Origin: Cryphonectria parasitica EP155
Lineage: Eukaryota > Ascomycota > Sordariomycetes > Diaporthales > Cryphonectriaceae
Direction: 5' to 3'
DNA: 64,000 bases
Assembly: GCF_011745365.1 (NCBI RefSeq)
Contig: NW_024468917.1
Span: forward strand, 1-64,000
The translations under genes were made by a program, and so were the position numbers. This document shows positions 38,396-49,949 of the stretch, one piece after another (position 1 is the stretch's first letter; each line of letters begins with the position of its first letter). The notes beneath the pieces are model-generated. The model had not been told where the DNA came from and did no database searches. It was given only the letters and a program-made list of their open reading frames with translations.

Positions 38396-39290
38396 CTAGC
38401 TTAGCAATTCGAATGCTCTGAATCTCTTCTGAATGCTTCTTGCATGCTGCTTGTATACTGCTTGCTTGCTATTTGCTCTAGCTTAGCAACTCAAATGCTC
38501 TGAATCTCTTCTGAATGCTTCTTGCATACTGCTTGCATACTGCTTGCTTGCTATTTGCTTTAGCTTAGCAACTTGAATACTCTGAATCTCTTCTGAATGC
38601 TTCTTGCATGCTGCTTGCATACTGCTTGCTCGCTATTTGCTCTAGCTTAGCAACTCGAATGCTCTGAATCTCTTCTAAATGCTTCTTGCATGCTGCTTGC
38701 ATACTGCTTGCTTGCTATTTGCTCTAGCTTAGCAACTCGAATGCTCTGAATCTCTTCTGAACGCTTTTCGTACGCTGCTTGCATACTGCTTGCTCGCTAT
38801 TTGCTCTAGCTTAACAACTCGAATGCTCTGAATCTCTTCTGAACGCTTCTCGTATGCTGCTTGCATACTGCTTGCTCGCTGTTTGCTCTAGCTTAGCAAC
38901 TCGAATGCTCTGAATCTCTTCTGAATGCTTCTTGCACGCTGCTTGCATACTGCTTGCTTGCTGTTTGCTCTAGCTTAGCAACTCGAATGCTCTGAATCTC
39001 TTCTGAACGCTTCTTGCACGCTGCTTGCATACTGCTTGCTCGCTGTTTGCTCTAGCTTAGCGATTCGAATGCTCTGAATCTCTTCTGAACGCTTCTTGCA
39101 CGCTGCTTACATACTGCTTGCTCGCTGTTTGCTCTAGCTTAGCGACTCGAATGCTCTGAATCTCTTCTGAACGCTTCTCGCATGCTGCTTGCATACTGCT
39201 TGCTCGCTGTTTGCTCTAGCTTAGCAACTCGAATGCTCTGAATCTCTTCTGAACGCTTCTCGTACGCTGCTTGCATACTGCTTGCTCAAC
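38396..39290. repeat. Min1 minisatellite block 4, about 82 bp period
   Basis: About eleven head-to-tail copies of an 82 bp unit containing CTAGCTTAGCAACTCGAATG and TGCTTGCATACTGCTTGC. This is the largest repeat block of the window. Differences between copies are mainly C/T and G/A at CpG or CpA sites. Confidence 0.9.
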
Positions 39291-39299
39291 ACTGCTTGC

Positions 39300-39395
39300 T
39301 TGCTGTATTCAAGGCTCGAAAGCTCGAAAATCGAAGGCTTGAAGATCAAAGGCTCGAAGATTAAAGGCTCGAAGGTCAAAAGCTTGAAGGTTCGA
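39300..39395. repeat. Min1 minisatellite block 5, 15 bp period
   Basis: Short array of GAAGATCAAAGGCTC-like 15 bp units just inside the right LTR. It is followed by about 120 bp of non-repeated sequence that includes an A-rich run near 39458. Confidence 0.75.
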
Positions 39396-39517
39396 AAAGA
39401 ATAGTGGTCTAATCGTTTGCTCTGCTCCTGCTCAGTGTTAGCGCTGCTTCTAGGGAAGAAAAAAAAAGATAGAAAGCCTCGCTGGATTGCCTCCTTTAAA
39501 AGAGCCAGGCTTCAAAC

Positions 39518-39730
39518 TGTCAGGTGGAAAGATTGCAAAGGCAATGTGGCGAGGTCTTTCTCTCTTTCAGGGGTATACAACCAGAATAACATTGAGGCTT
39601 AAGGAGCTAAGTTCTGCTCAGCAGTGCTGATGTGGCTAGAAAGCCGCTTTATAGCCGCATATTGCTTAGTCATCCGTAATCCAGCTGGCTTAGCTAGCCC
39701 TGAGCCTTGCTGGCACAATCAGCCCTGACA
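39518..39730. repeat. Min1 right LTR
   Basis: 213 bp, starting TGTCAGGTGG and ending AGCCCTGACA, followed by the duplication CAATA. Nearly identical to the left LTR. Confidence 0.93.
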
Positions 39731-40915
39731 CAATAGCTGTAAGAAGAATAAAGCAGAAAGATATAAGCTTTACAAACTACTGCATCTTTTATTAATATTT
39801 ATAACTGTTTAGCAATTCATTAGTTTAAACTTTATTATTAAGCTATCTTTCTTATAAGAACTCTTAATTAAGATGCAATATAATAGCATTCTAGTAATAG
39901 TTTGTAGATTAAGTAAGTATACTTATTTTCTTTTCTATAAGGAAAGCAGTATAGCAGAAGAACTTGTATATATATTTCTCAGAATAATTATCGCTAACTA
40001 TAGCATGCTAGAAGAAGTAATCTCTAATAGAAATAGAAAGTTCAACTTGAAATTTTGAACTTTACTTATAAAACAGCTCAGAATATACTATAGAATATTT
40101 ATAGCATTTCATCTGCAAACAGATGAATAAATAGAAAGAATAAATTAGATTATTAAATAATATCTTTAATATTATATTAATTAGAAATAGAATAACTAGA
40201 TTAATCTATTGCTTTTTGCATAGTTCGCTTATAATAGCATAGATACAAATATAATAAAGAAATTATTATTCTTTATATTCTATAAATATAATTCAATAGC
40301 TTATTACAAAGCATTGCTAAGAGCAGATGCAGAAGCTACGAATAAAAGAATTAAGAAGATTAAGAAAGTTTAAAAGAAATTCCAATTAGAATTATAATTC
40401 GTTCAAGAATAAATAATACAATATGCAAACTCTAAAAGGATTAAGAAACCAATTCTATAGAAAGAAGATAAAATTTATCTACTTCGAAAAAACATTAAAA
40501 CAACTAGATCCAGCAACAAATTCGATTATAAGAAGTTAGAATTATTCAAAATCTTATAATAGATTTCTCTGATTAATTATAAGTTAGCATTATCTTATAA
40601 GATGAGAATATATCTGGTTTTTCACATCTTATTACTAGAATCAGCAGTATAGGAAATACTAGCGAACAATATAGCAGAAGTAGAAAACAATGAATCAGAG
40701 TATGAGATAGAAAAGATTCTCAAGCATAAAGGTATAAATAGTATAAGGAAATACTTTATTAAATAAAAAGATTATTCAGCAAGCGAAAACTTATGAGAAC
40801 TACAGAAGAATATTGAAAATGCTTAGAAAAAGATAGCTGAATATTGGAAAAGGAAGGAAACTAGTATCTAAGATGATCGCTCTGCTCCGAACTGAGATCT
40901 AGAAGCCTCGGGAAT
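39731..40915 (+). pseudogene. Chr2 pol 3' part: integrase and chromodomain (broken)
   Basis: The integrase core is open at 39873-40058 (MQYNSILVIVCRLSKYTYFL ... ISNRNRKFNLKF). A chromodomain at about 40680-40850 has ESEYEIEKILKHKGI and KYFIK*KDYSASENL, with the stop at the Trp position. Otherwise it parallels Chr1 pol and carries RIP-type stops. Confidence 0.82.
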
Positions 40916-40919
40916 CTCA

Positions 40920-41525
40920 CTCTTCAGAAAGCTTAACTAATCTATTACAGAACCTTCCAAATCCAAGAAACTCCAGTTGATAATCTTAAGATGTTTCTGA
41001 AATATCAGATGAATCTTCTCTTTATAAAGACTGCAATCCTCCTTATCAGCAAACCTCTCTAAGGAATTAAAGCCACAATAAATCATTTCTGTAGCATATT
41101 CTTTCAACAGCTTTTGCTATTTCCGTATATGATTAAGATAAGCTTGCAATGCTAGCAAGGCTTGTAGAGCAGCAGCGTTTGCTAACTCTGCTTCAGCTTT
41201 CTCGCTCAAAACTTTGCACTTTTTACAAATCAAACGCTCTGCTGAAGAAGAAAATCAGTAATCATGGAGAATGCTAAGGAATGAAGAAACTAACTAGCAG
41301 AGATCGAGAAATGATCAGTATTACAGCTTTGATCCAAAGAAATACACTTCTTATAATGAGAAGAGTTTTCAGCAAAACAATAGAAAGCTTTCATCTTTTA
41401 ATAATGAATACAAGCAGGCATTTCGATGCTAAAAGCAGAAATAAGCTTAGCAAGATAATAATGCTCTTAAGTTTTCATCAAATAATTAGAATACAATTTA
41501 TTAATTCTATTCAATATCTTGATTA
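40920..41525 (-). pseudogene. Chr2 antisense frame (Cys-rich/coiled-coil ORF opposite pol)
   Basis: The minus frame opposite pol has a long open stretch. It contains CKKCKVLSEKAEAELANAAA, then LLALQAYLNHIRKQQKLLKE (helical, coiled-coil-like), and INWSFLD near 40961-40983 at the place of the F(D/N)WNSVD motif of the other copies. A Cys-containing part upstream (CFAENSSHYKKC) is in another frame, so a frameshift lies between them. The plus ORF 41281-41526 overlaps and is treated as a shadow. Confidence 0.52.
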
Positions 41526-41609
41526 GAAAAGCATAATTATATATACAAATAACTTGCTAGAATATTTATAAAAGATTATTAGGAATAACAATCAATAAGA
41601 GAAAGATAA

Positions 41610-42076
41610 TATTATAACTTATCTAATATGCAGATTACTAGCTAAAACACTCAGAATAACTATTCGGAAAAACAGAAAAGGATTCAATATCTTAAGAACT
41701 AAAGCTTATATAAGCAAGGATTAGAGTTACAGAATCAGAATAAATCAGTAGCTAATCTATAGTAATTCAGATCAGTTGGATTATCTAGATAATCTAAGGA
41801 ATCCAATAATCAACACTACCAACAGAACTGAAGAGCTAGATATATAAGAATACATTTATTCCCATTAGATAGATCTCGTATATAGCTCTTCAGTTGTTAA
41901 TCTAAGTATCAGATTCCTCTCTACTCTAATAGCCCCAAAAGCAGTGAATACTTGCATCGCTTATTGAGACTTGTACAGTTCCGTATTCAAGGACTTGGCA
42001 CTTTGATACTGCTCTTGTTAGCATAAATCCCCTTTGTATACTTTGGAATCTTCGGATTGCTGCAGTGCTCATTACA
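41610..42076 (+). repeat. Chr2 3' LTR
   Basis: 467 bp, starting TATTATAACTT (mutated) and ending GTGCTCATTACA before the duplication ATATA. It carries the same U3 variant as the Chr2 5' LTR. Confidence 0.92.
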
Positions 42077-45000
42077 ATATAGCTAAGAATAATAATTACA
42101 GATATCTTGCAAAAGCTTGCTATAATCTGATTAGCTATATATTTATAAGATTTCTTAAGAAAGCTATAGCTGCAGAAATAAAGAAGTTTATTTTAAAGGA
42201 GATTATTCTTATATTCAAATGCTCTTTCAAAATTATTATTAATAAAGAATTAGAAAACAAAGCTAAGATAGCTAAGATTATTAAAGCTCTTGAAATTCTG
42301 CTTATTCAGATCTCTAGTTACAATCTCTATGCTTAAGAATAAGTAGAAGCTAATTATCTTTTCTTAGCAAATGCTTTTATTAAGCTAGCTAATGCTTAAT
42401 TCTAAAGATAGAAGCAATATTTAAGATTTATACTTTTTGCTAAAAGAATTACAATCTGCTAATTGCATAGATATAGCTTCTTCTATTTGATTTTCAGTTA
42501 AAAGCTACTTATTTCAATTAAAACTGAAATTCCGATATAAAGAATTCTTATATAAATTAAAAACTAATCTCTTTAAAAAGCATTTAAAATATAATTAAGA
42601 ATAATTGTAGCTAAGAAAGATAATATATAGAAAATAATTAAAGCTATTTAGATATACTATTAAAAGATTGCAGCTAAAAATTAAATACAGAATCTAATAC
42701 AAAAATCTCAATTAAATATTAAAAATCTTATACTTATCTATAACTATATTCGAAAAATAAGCTACTTATGCAATGCTAAGATTTCTTATAAATAGAAGAA
42801 TTTATATTTAATTGCTTAAATTCTAAATAAATATACTTATAAGCTCAAAATTATAAACAGAGTTCTGCTAAAAAATATATATTCAGCTATTAATCTTAAA
42901 AAGTTTATATAAAATATAAATAGCATTTGGAAATCCGAAATACTTATATTTTAAAAAGAAAATATTAAGCTTTAATCTAGCTAATTATTAGCAGAAAAGC
43001 TAGATTCAATAAGAACTCTCTAGCAAAAGAAATTAGATAATAATATTCTTAAAGTTCAGAAAGCAGATTTAAGCAATAATACTAAATTCTGAATTTCAAA
43101 CATTATTAAGTATAATTCTATATTTAGCTAAACTAATTCTGATTTAGAAATTATTAATCTAGCAATTAAAGCGAATAATAATACTGAAAATGGAAATGGA
43201 GTTAATAATAATAAATATTTTATATAAGCAGTAAAGAAGAAAAAGCAAGAATAGAAAAAAGCAGATAAAAATAAGATATTTATATTAATTCTAATTAAAT
43301 CAGCATTTCTAGCTTATAAGAAAGATTGATTTCTTTTTATTTATATTTCCTTTTTGTTTGCAAAATATATTTTCTTTTCATTTTTCCTATTTCATCTTAT
43401 ATATTTTGTTAAGAAAGAAGAAATAAAGTATTATCTGCTATTACTTGCTATAGAATACTATAAACTTACTTAAAAATTTCAAAGTATTCAATATAAAGCA
43501 TATTAATTAGCTCTAAAGCTATTTTTATTATTTAAAAATTATAGTATATTGAAATACAATATATAAAAAATATAAAGTATTAAAGAAATATTGCAATTTA
43601 TAAAAATTTCTTATTTTTATATATTATTCTTATTATTAAAATATTTATAAATATTATTCAATAGCTTTCTTCTTATCTTATTCAGATTTATATTATTTAT
43701 ATTATCTGCTAAAGAATTATTATTAAAAATAAAGAAAGAATCTTAAGATTGAACAAATTTAGCTTATTTCTTAATACAAGATTCTATTATAATCTTACTC
43801 TTGCTTTTATTCTTGCTATAAGATATAGATTATAGAGCTACTTGCTCAAATTTAGATATTCTTTTTTTAAGAGCAGAAGAAGCAATACTTTTCTTGCTAA
43901 TCTATATAGATAAAATTAGTAATAATCTTCTTAAGTATTGTAATTATAATTAATTATAAGATTTATAATATTTTATAAATATTATTTTCTTAGTATAAAA
44001 GAAATTTATTTGATCTAATTATATATAATATTTTTATTTTATATAAGCTTATATTAAGCTTTAATAATATATTTAATATTAGTATTAAAATTAATTTAAG
44101 AATCTATCTTAATTATATATTAAGAGCTGAATTAATAAAATAAATATTAATACTACAAAAAGAATAATAATTAGTATATACTTAAATCTAATTAAAGATA
44201 TTAGAATAGAAATCTTATTTATATACTATATTCTTTAATACAAAAGAAATCTTTAATATAATTATATTCAAATTCTATATAATAAATGCAGTTATTATAC
44301 TTTCTATTAAAGAAGCTCTTTATTAAAATGCATTCTAGAAAAAGCTAGTTAATATTAATTTACTATTCTTATATAAGCATACAAGCAATAGCATACTAAT
44401 AGAAGCAGCAATTGCAAGAAATTAAATTATACTAATTATAAAACTAAATAAGAAGAGAATTTACTCGTTTAAAGCAGAAGAAGATATAAATAAGATACTT
44501 GCTAAAAAGCTTTCAACTAGCTTTATATATTATAATAGAATTTAGTTTAATAGAATTCTTATTATCTAGCTTTATAAAATAAGCAGCAAAGCTAAAGCTT
44601 AATAATAAGTTATTTCAAAATATAATATTGCTTTAGATATTTCAAGAAATATATATTAAGCTAAGATTTTCCTTAATAATATTAAAATCTGTAATATTAA
44701 AAAAGTTAATATGAATATTCTTAAGCTAGTAATAATTGCTACTTTAAGAAAGAAAAACTGAAGAAGAAAATCAGATTCAAATCTTATTAATCTCTTAAAA
44801 AGCAGTATTTATTTGCAAAGAGAAAACAGCATTAATAATAATTCGAGATATCTTGAGTATATTGCAGAGCTAAGCAAAAGAAGATTGATAGAAGAAGAAG
44901 TTGTTATATAAAGAATGAATTGAAAAGCAAGATAAACTAAGAGAGAGATTATTAAACAATTTGCTGAAGATTAATGAGATAGCAATAGGTAATAAATATA

Positions 45001-45210
45001 CTTAATTGAGTTATTATGCTTTCTATCTAGTTTATTGCTGAATAGCTTTTACTTAGCTAAAAGTAAAGCTATTTGCTTTATAATAAACGGAAAGCAGTAA
45101 ATTACTTAGATAATTGCTAGATAAGATAAATTAGCTATTCTATTTATACTTGTAGCTAGCTATTCTTCTTCCTTCTTTAATCTCTTTACAATTACCTTTC
45201 TCAAGCATAT
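42077..45210 (+). pseudogene. Outer family B, integrase end and 3' region up to Chr4
   Basis: Begins inside the integrase core; the stretch to about 42336 reads FLKKAIAAEIKKFILKEIIL and LLIQISSYNLY. From there to 45210 it is collinear with 23500-20459 of the inner copy in reverse. It is much more AT-rich than the inner copy, and few open stretches remain on either strand. Nothing further can be read from about 43300 to 45210 beyond this homology. Confidence 0.68.
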
Positions 45211-45635
45211 TGTAATAAGCACTGCAGTAATCCGAAGATTTCAAAGTATATAAGAGGTTTATGCTAATAAGAGCAGTATTAGATATAAGCTTTGAATATA
45301 GAAATACAACTGAGTAATCGTGTAAGTATTTACTGCTTTTGAAGCTATTAGAGTAAGAGAGTAATCTGATACTTAGATTGATAATTAAAGAGCTATATGC
45401 TAAATCTATCTAATAGTAATGAATGTATTTTTATATATTCAGCTCTTCAGTGCAGCTTACCTTAGCTTACTGCTGATTCAAGTGATTCAAGCTTACTGAA
45501 TCATTTAGTAATCTAGTAATTCATTCTTATTATATCTTTAATTCTGAATTATATAATTAATATTTAGTTAAAATATTAAGTTCTTAATATCTAGTTCTTG
45601 TTACTCATAATCTGCATATTAAATAAGTTATAATA
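45211..45635 (-). repeat. Chr4 left (3') LTR
   Basis: 425 bp. The plus strand reads TGTAATAAGCACTGC to AAGTTATAATA. R/U5 is like the other chromodomain elements, with its own U3 spacer (TGATTCAAG words near 45470-45510). Confidence 0.88.
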
Positions 45636-45904
45636 TTATCTCCCTTCTATTAATTATTATTCTTAATAATTATTTTATAAGTTATTCTGCAAGCTTTATT
45701 ATGCATAATCTCGCCTTTTTAATTAAGATATTAAATAGAATCAATAGATCTTATATTTCCAAGTTCTATTCTTGAAAAACTGAGAAATATGAAAGTTTTC
45801 TTTCTGCTATTCTCCAAAATTTCTTTATTATATTTTTCTATTCATTTTATAAGAATTAAAATATTTCTTTCTATTAAATTTCTTTTTTCGATTCTTCTTA
45901 TTAT

Positions 45905-46310
45905 ACTGAATGCATTCAACTTAATTATTTCTGATATAATATACAGAATATTAGTTCTTTGAAGCTATATAAGATTGCTATTCAATACTAAGAGCTGAAG
46001 AATAAGTTGTAAGCTGCTAAGAAGAAGATTCTTTAGCTATATAAGCAGAAAAGAATATAGTTTGAAAAGATAATATATATTATTTGTTATAATATTAATA
46101 ATATGAAGAAGTTGGATTGCATTAAAGCTGAGAAAGCTGAAAAGAAATATTGCTATGCTGCTATTGCTATGCAGAAAGCTATATTCGAAGAGTTAGCTAT
46201 AATTGCTAAAGATTCTTTCTTTAAGAGTTTTAATTAAAATTCTGTAGATATAAGGAATTTAGTAGTAGATTGATTGAGTTTTCTAGAGAATAAAACTTCT
46301 GAAGCTTCTG
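45905..46310 (+). pseudogene. Chr4 antisense frame (opposite pol)
   Basis: The plus frame reads IAIQYQELKNKL, MKKLDCIKAEKAEKKYCYAA and EELAIIAKDSFFKSF. It then shows FN*NSVD at about 46229-46249 (Trp replaced by TAA) and VVD*LSFLE. It is collinear with the antisense frames of Chr1 and Chr3 but more damaged. The N-terminal Cys-rich part is not readable. Confidence 0.48.
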
Positions 46311-46329
46311 AGTTTTGATTTGAAGTAGA

Positions 46330-49300
46330 GTAATTGTTTTAAATACTAGTTTCTTTTCTTTTCCAATACTTAGCTACTTTTTTCTAAGCATTTTTAATAT
46401 TTTTCTATAATTTCTATGAATTTTTGCTTGCTAAGTAGTCTTTTTATTTAATAAGATATTTCTTTATACTATTTATATCTTTATATTTAAGAATCTTTTC
46501 TATCTTATATTCTAGTTTATTATTTTCTATTTCTACTATATTATTTACTAATATTTTCTATACTGCTAATTCTAATAATAAAGTATAGAAAACTAAGTAT
46601 ATTCTTATTCTATAAGATAATACTAACTTATAATTAATTAGAGAAATCTATTACAAGATTTTGAATAATTCTAATTTCTTGTAATTAAGTTTGTTGCTAA
46701 GTTTAATTATTTTAATATTTTTTTGAAATAAATAGATTTTATCTTCCTTCTATAAGATTAGTTTCTTAATTCTTTTAAAGTTTATATATTATATTATTTA
46801 TTTCTAAATAAATTATAATTCTAATTAGAATTTCTTCTAAATCTTCTTAATTTTCTTAATTCTTTTATTTATAGCTTTTATATCTGCTTCTAGCAATATT
46901 TTATAATAAGCTATTGAATTATATTTATAGAATATAAAGAATAATAATTTTTTTATTATGCTTATATCTATATTATTATAAGCAAATTGTATAAAAAGTA
47001 ATAAATTAATTTAATTATTTTATTTCTAATTAATATAATATTAAAGATATTATTTAATAATCTAATTTATTCTTTTTATTTATTTATCTATTTATAGATA
47101 AAATGCTATAAATATTTTATAATATATTTCAAGCTGCTTTATAAGTAAAATTCAAAATTTTAAGTTAAACTTTCTATTTCTATTAGAGATTATTTTTTCT
47201 AGTATGCTATAATTAGTAATAATTATTCTGAGAAATATATATATAAGTTCTTCTGCTATACTATCTTTCTTATAAAGAAGAAAGTAAGCATATTTGCTTA
47301 GTTTGCAAATTATTATTAGAATGCTATTATATTATATCTTAGTTAAGAATTCTTATAAAAAAAATAGCTTAATAATAAAGTTTAGATTAATAAATTGCTA
47401 AATAATTATAAATATTAGTAAGAAATATAATAATTTATAAAGCTTATATCTTTTTGCTTTATTCTTTTTATAGCTATTATATTATTATAAGATATTCTTA
47501 ATTCTTTTTCTAAAGCTTAATAAACTTTAATATCTTCTAATGCATTTATAAGTTACTTTAATTTTCTAATATTTATATATTAATATGCTATATATATTCT
47601 TAATATAGTTATTTTGTTTATCTGAAATTATTAATTCTAAATCTCTTTTTAAGAATTTAATTCTAAAGATAGTATTCAGCTTTCTATATATATTAATAAG
47701 ATTCTCTGATTTATCTTAAGCAAAAATGTTCTATATATCTAAGAAATCTGCATTTTAATAATCTAATTTTTTACTAAGAATATCTACTTATTCATTTTCT
47801 AAGCTTTTGCAATATATAATTCTAAAATTAAATTATAAAAGAAATTCTGCTTATTTAACTTATTACTTATTTAAGATTTTAATTATTATAAATATAATTA
47901 AATTCTTATAATTCAAATAAATTATAATTAAATATTATATATTAATAAAATAATATTATTATTTCTTAAAAGCTTTTATTATTATTATAAGCTTTTAATT
48001 TAAAATCTTATAATTAACTTTTAAGCTATTTAATTTTCTTAAAAAATTGCTTATAATTCTTAAATATTCTTAATTATTTTGCTAATTAAATTATTTTCTA
48101 AATATATATTTCAATATATTAATTTTAATTTCAAAAGATTTATAAAAATTTACTTTATATAGAATTAATTCTAAGATAATATATTTAATAATCTTATTAA
48201 AAGCTTTTTATATCTTAGAGATTTATTTAAAAAATTATTCTTTTTTAATAAAATTTATAAGAAAATATATAATTTAGCTATAATTTTTAATAAATTATTT
48301 ATAAAAATTAATATATTTAAAAAAAAATCTAATATTTTTAATATTCTTAGAAATTAATTAATTCTTAATAGCTTTTATTTTATTTTTTTATAGCTTAATA
48401 TATTTTAATTTAATTATAAATCTAAAATAATTAATTTTTTATATATAAAAATAATTTTTTATAAATTCTATAAGAAATTTTATATTTTAAAATATTTATA
48501 ATATTATTTTTATATATTTCTTATATTTCTTTAATAATTAAGAATAAATAAGAATATTATTAAAATATATAATAATAAATTAATTTAAATATTTATATAG
48601 AATATAATTAATTATTTCTTAAAATAAAGTTAAAATATTTATTAAATTAAAAAATATAATTAAATATTTATAGTATTTATAATATATTCTAAAAGCAGTT
48701 TTTTATTTCTTTTCTTTCTTTATTCTAATTAGATTATAAGCTTTTTTCAGATTTAAAGCTATAAATTATTATACTTCTTATAATCTATTTTATAATTTCT
48801 TAATAAGTAGTAATAAATATTAGTTCTTAATTATAATATTATTAAATTATTTGTAATTAATATATAATTTAAGCTTATTATTTTTTTTAAATATAAATAG
48901 AATAGAATATTCTGCTAGTAATTATAATAATTATATATATTTCTTTTTAAAATTTTTATTAAAATATTTCTTAAGTATTTCTAATTATATCTTATTTAGT
49001 TTATAAATAAAAAAGAATTTAAGCTATTTTTCTTCTTATAATAGAATCTTATGATTATATAAGCTATATTCTGATAATTCTATATTTAATTCTTCTTAGA
49101 ACAATTTCTTAAATTTATAATATTTCTATAATATGCTTACAAGTATTGATTCTGATTTATATACTATTTCTGCTATCTAAAGAAACAGTAGATACTGTTA
49201 AGCATGCTTCTTCTTATTTATTGCTTTTAATAGCGTTTTTGATAGCGTTTTTGAGAGCTTTAAGCGTTCGCTCTAAGCTGAACCAACCGCTCGAGAGCTT

Positions 49301-49935
49301 AATTTCGAGGTTTTTCTTGTATGAACTCACAATTCACTTTCTGAAGCCTTTTCTTATCGCTTCAGAGCGAACCAACTTATTAAGAGTCTTGCTTTCATTA
49401 TTTTATTAACTTATTAACATTCTAGTACTATTTAGATTTGCTTATTACTAAGTTCTTCTTCTTGAATTGCTAGCTTTGCTAACTTGAAAGTATATATAAA
49501 GTTGTATAAAGCTTCTTTTCCTGAGTATTCTTTAATAACTAGCTTTCATTCTGCATTATTAATTGCAATTATCTCTCTGAGTATAGCTTATTCTTATAAG
49601 ATCTAGCTAATAATTCAATTAATTCGAGAATTATACTTCTTAAGCTATAGAAATCTCATAATTAGCTTATGCTATGCTATATCTATAATATCAAAAGAAA
49701 CTCTGATTATATATTCTTAAATTAAAATAGATAGATAATCAGTCTTCTTATTAATTATTTCTTAATTATATACAATAAATTATTCTTTTATAATACTAAA
49801 AATATATAGTTATTTCTTTTATTTTCATTATAATTATATCTAATTAATAATATATAAGAATATAAAGTTTCTCTAAGCGCTGCTATTTAAAAATATACTA
49901 TATTTATATTCTTGAATATATATATCGAGCTTAAT
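46330..49935 (-). pseudogene. Chr4 pol (heavily RIP-degraded)
   Basis: The minus frame is recognised by collinearity with Chr1 and Chr3. The chromodomain is near 46330-46520, the integrase core near 47160-47340, and the RT near 48700-48880. The linker near 49146-49409 is an open but antisense-shadow stretch, and the protease site is near 49870-49930. Confidence 0.7.
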
Positions 49936-49949
49936 ATAAGCATAGTTTG

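Larger units (their letters stand above)
36612..39730. mobile_element. Min1: non-autonomous LTR element made of minisatellites
   Basis: This 3,119 bp element is bounded by two 213 bp LTRs (TGTCAGG ... CCTGACA) and the target duplication CAATA (36607-36611 and 39731-39735). The LTRs differ at only three positions, all transitions. The interior (36825-39517) has no gag or pol. It consists mostly of five tandem-repeat blocks with period near 17, 37, 73, 82 and 15 bp, separated by a short non-repeated stretch (about 37590-37985). It is far less AT-rich than its surroundings and shows almost no RIP. It inserted into the integrase of Chr2. The orientation cannot be decided without coding sequence. 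It resembles TRIM/LARD-type non-autonomous elements in plan. Confidence 0.9.
11616..42076 (+). mobile_element. Chr2: chromodomain Ty3/Gypsy element interrupted by Chr3 and Min1
   Basis: This element belongs to the same family as Chr1. Its LTRs are 466 and 467 bp, flanked by the duplication ATATA (11611-11615 and 42077-42081). Its own sequence is 11616-14969, 34834-36611 and 39731-42076. Chr3 (14970-34833) split it just after the protease region, and Min1 (36612-39730) split it inside the integrase Cys motif. Without the insertions it would be about 7.5 kb. RIP-type stops occur throughout. It inserted into the integrase of the outer family B copy. Confidence 0.92.

Noticed and set aside
38396..39290. 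Regular repeat array that could suggest CRISPR
   Set aside because: The units are contiguous 82 bp tandem copies without unique spacers, in a eukaryotic LTR element.
41281..41526. 81-codon plus ORF at the end of Chr2
   Set aside because: Same position as the antisense frame on the opposite strand; treated as its shadow.
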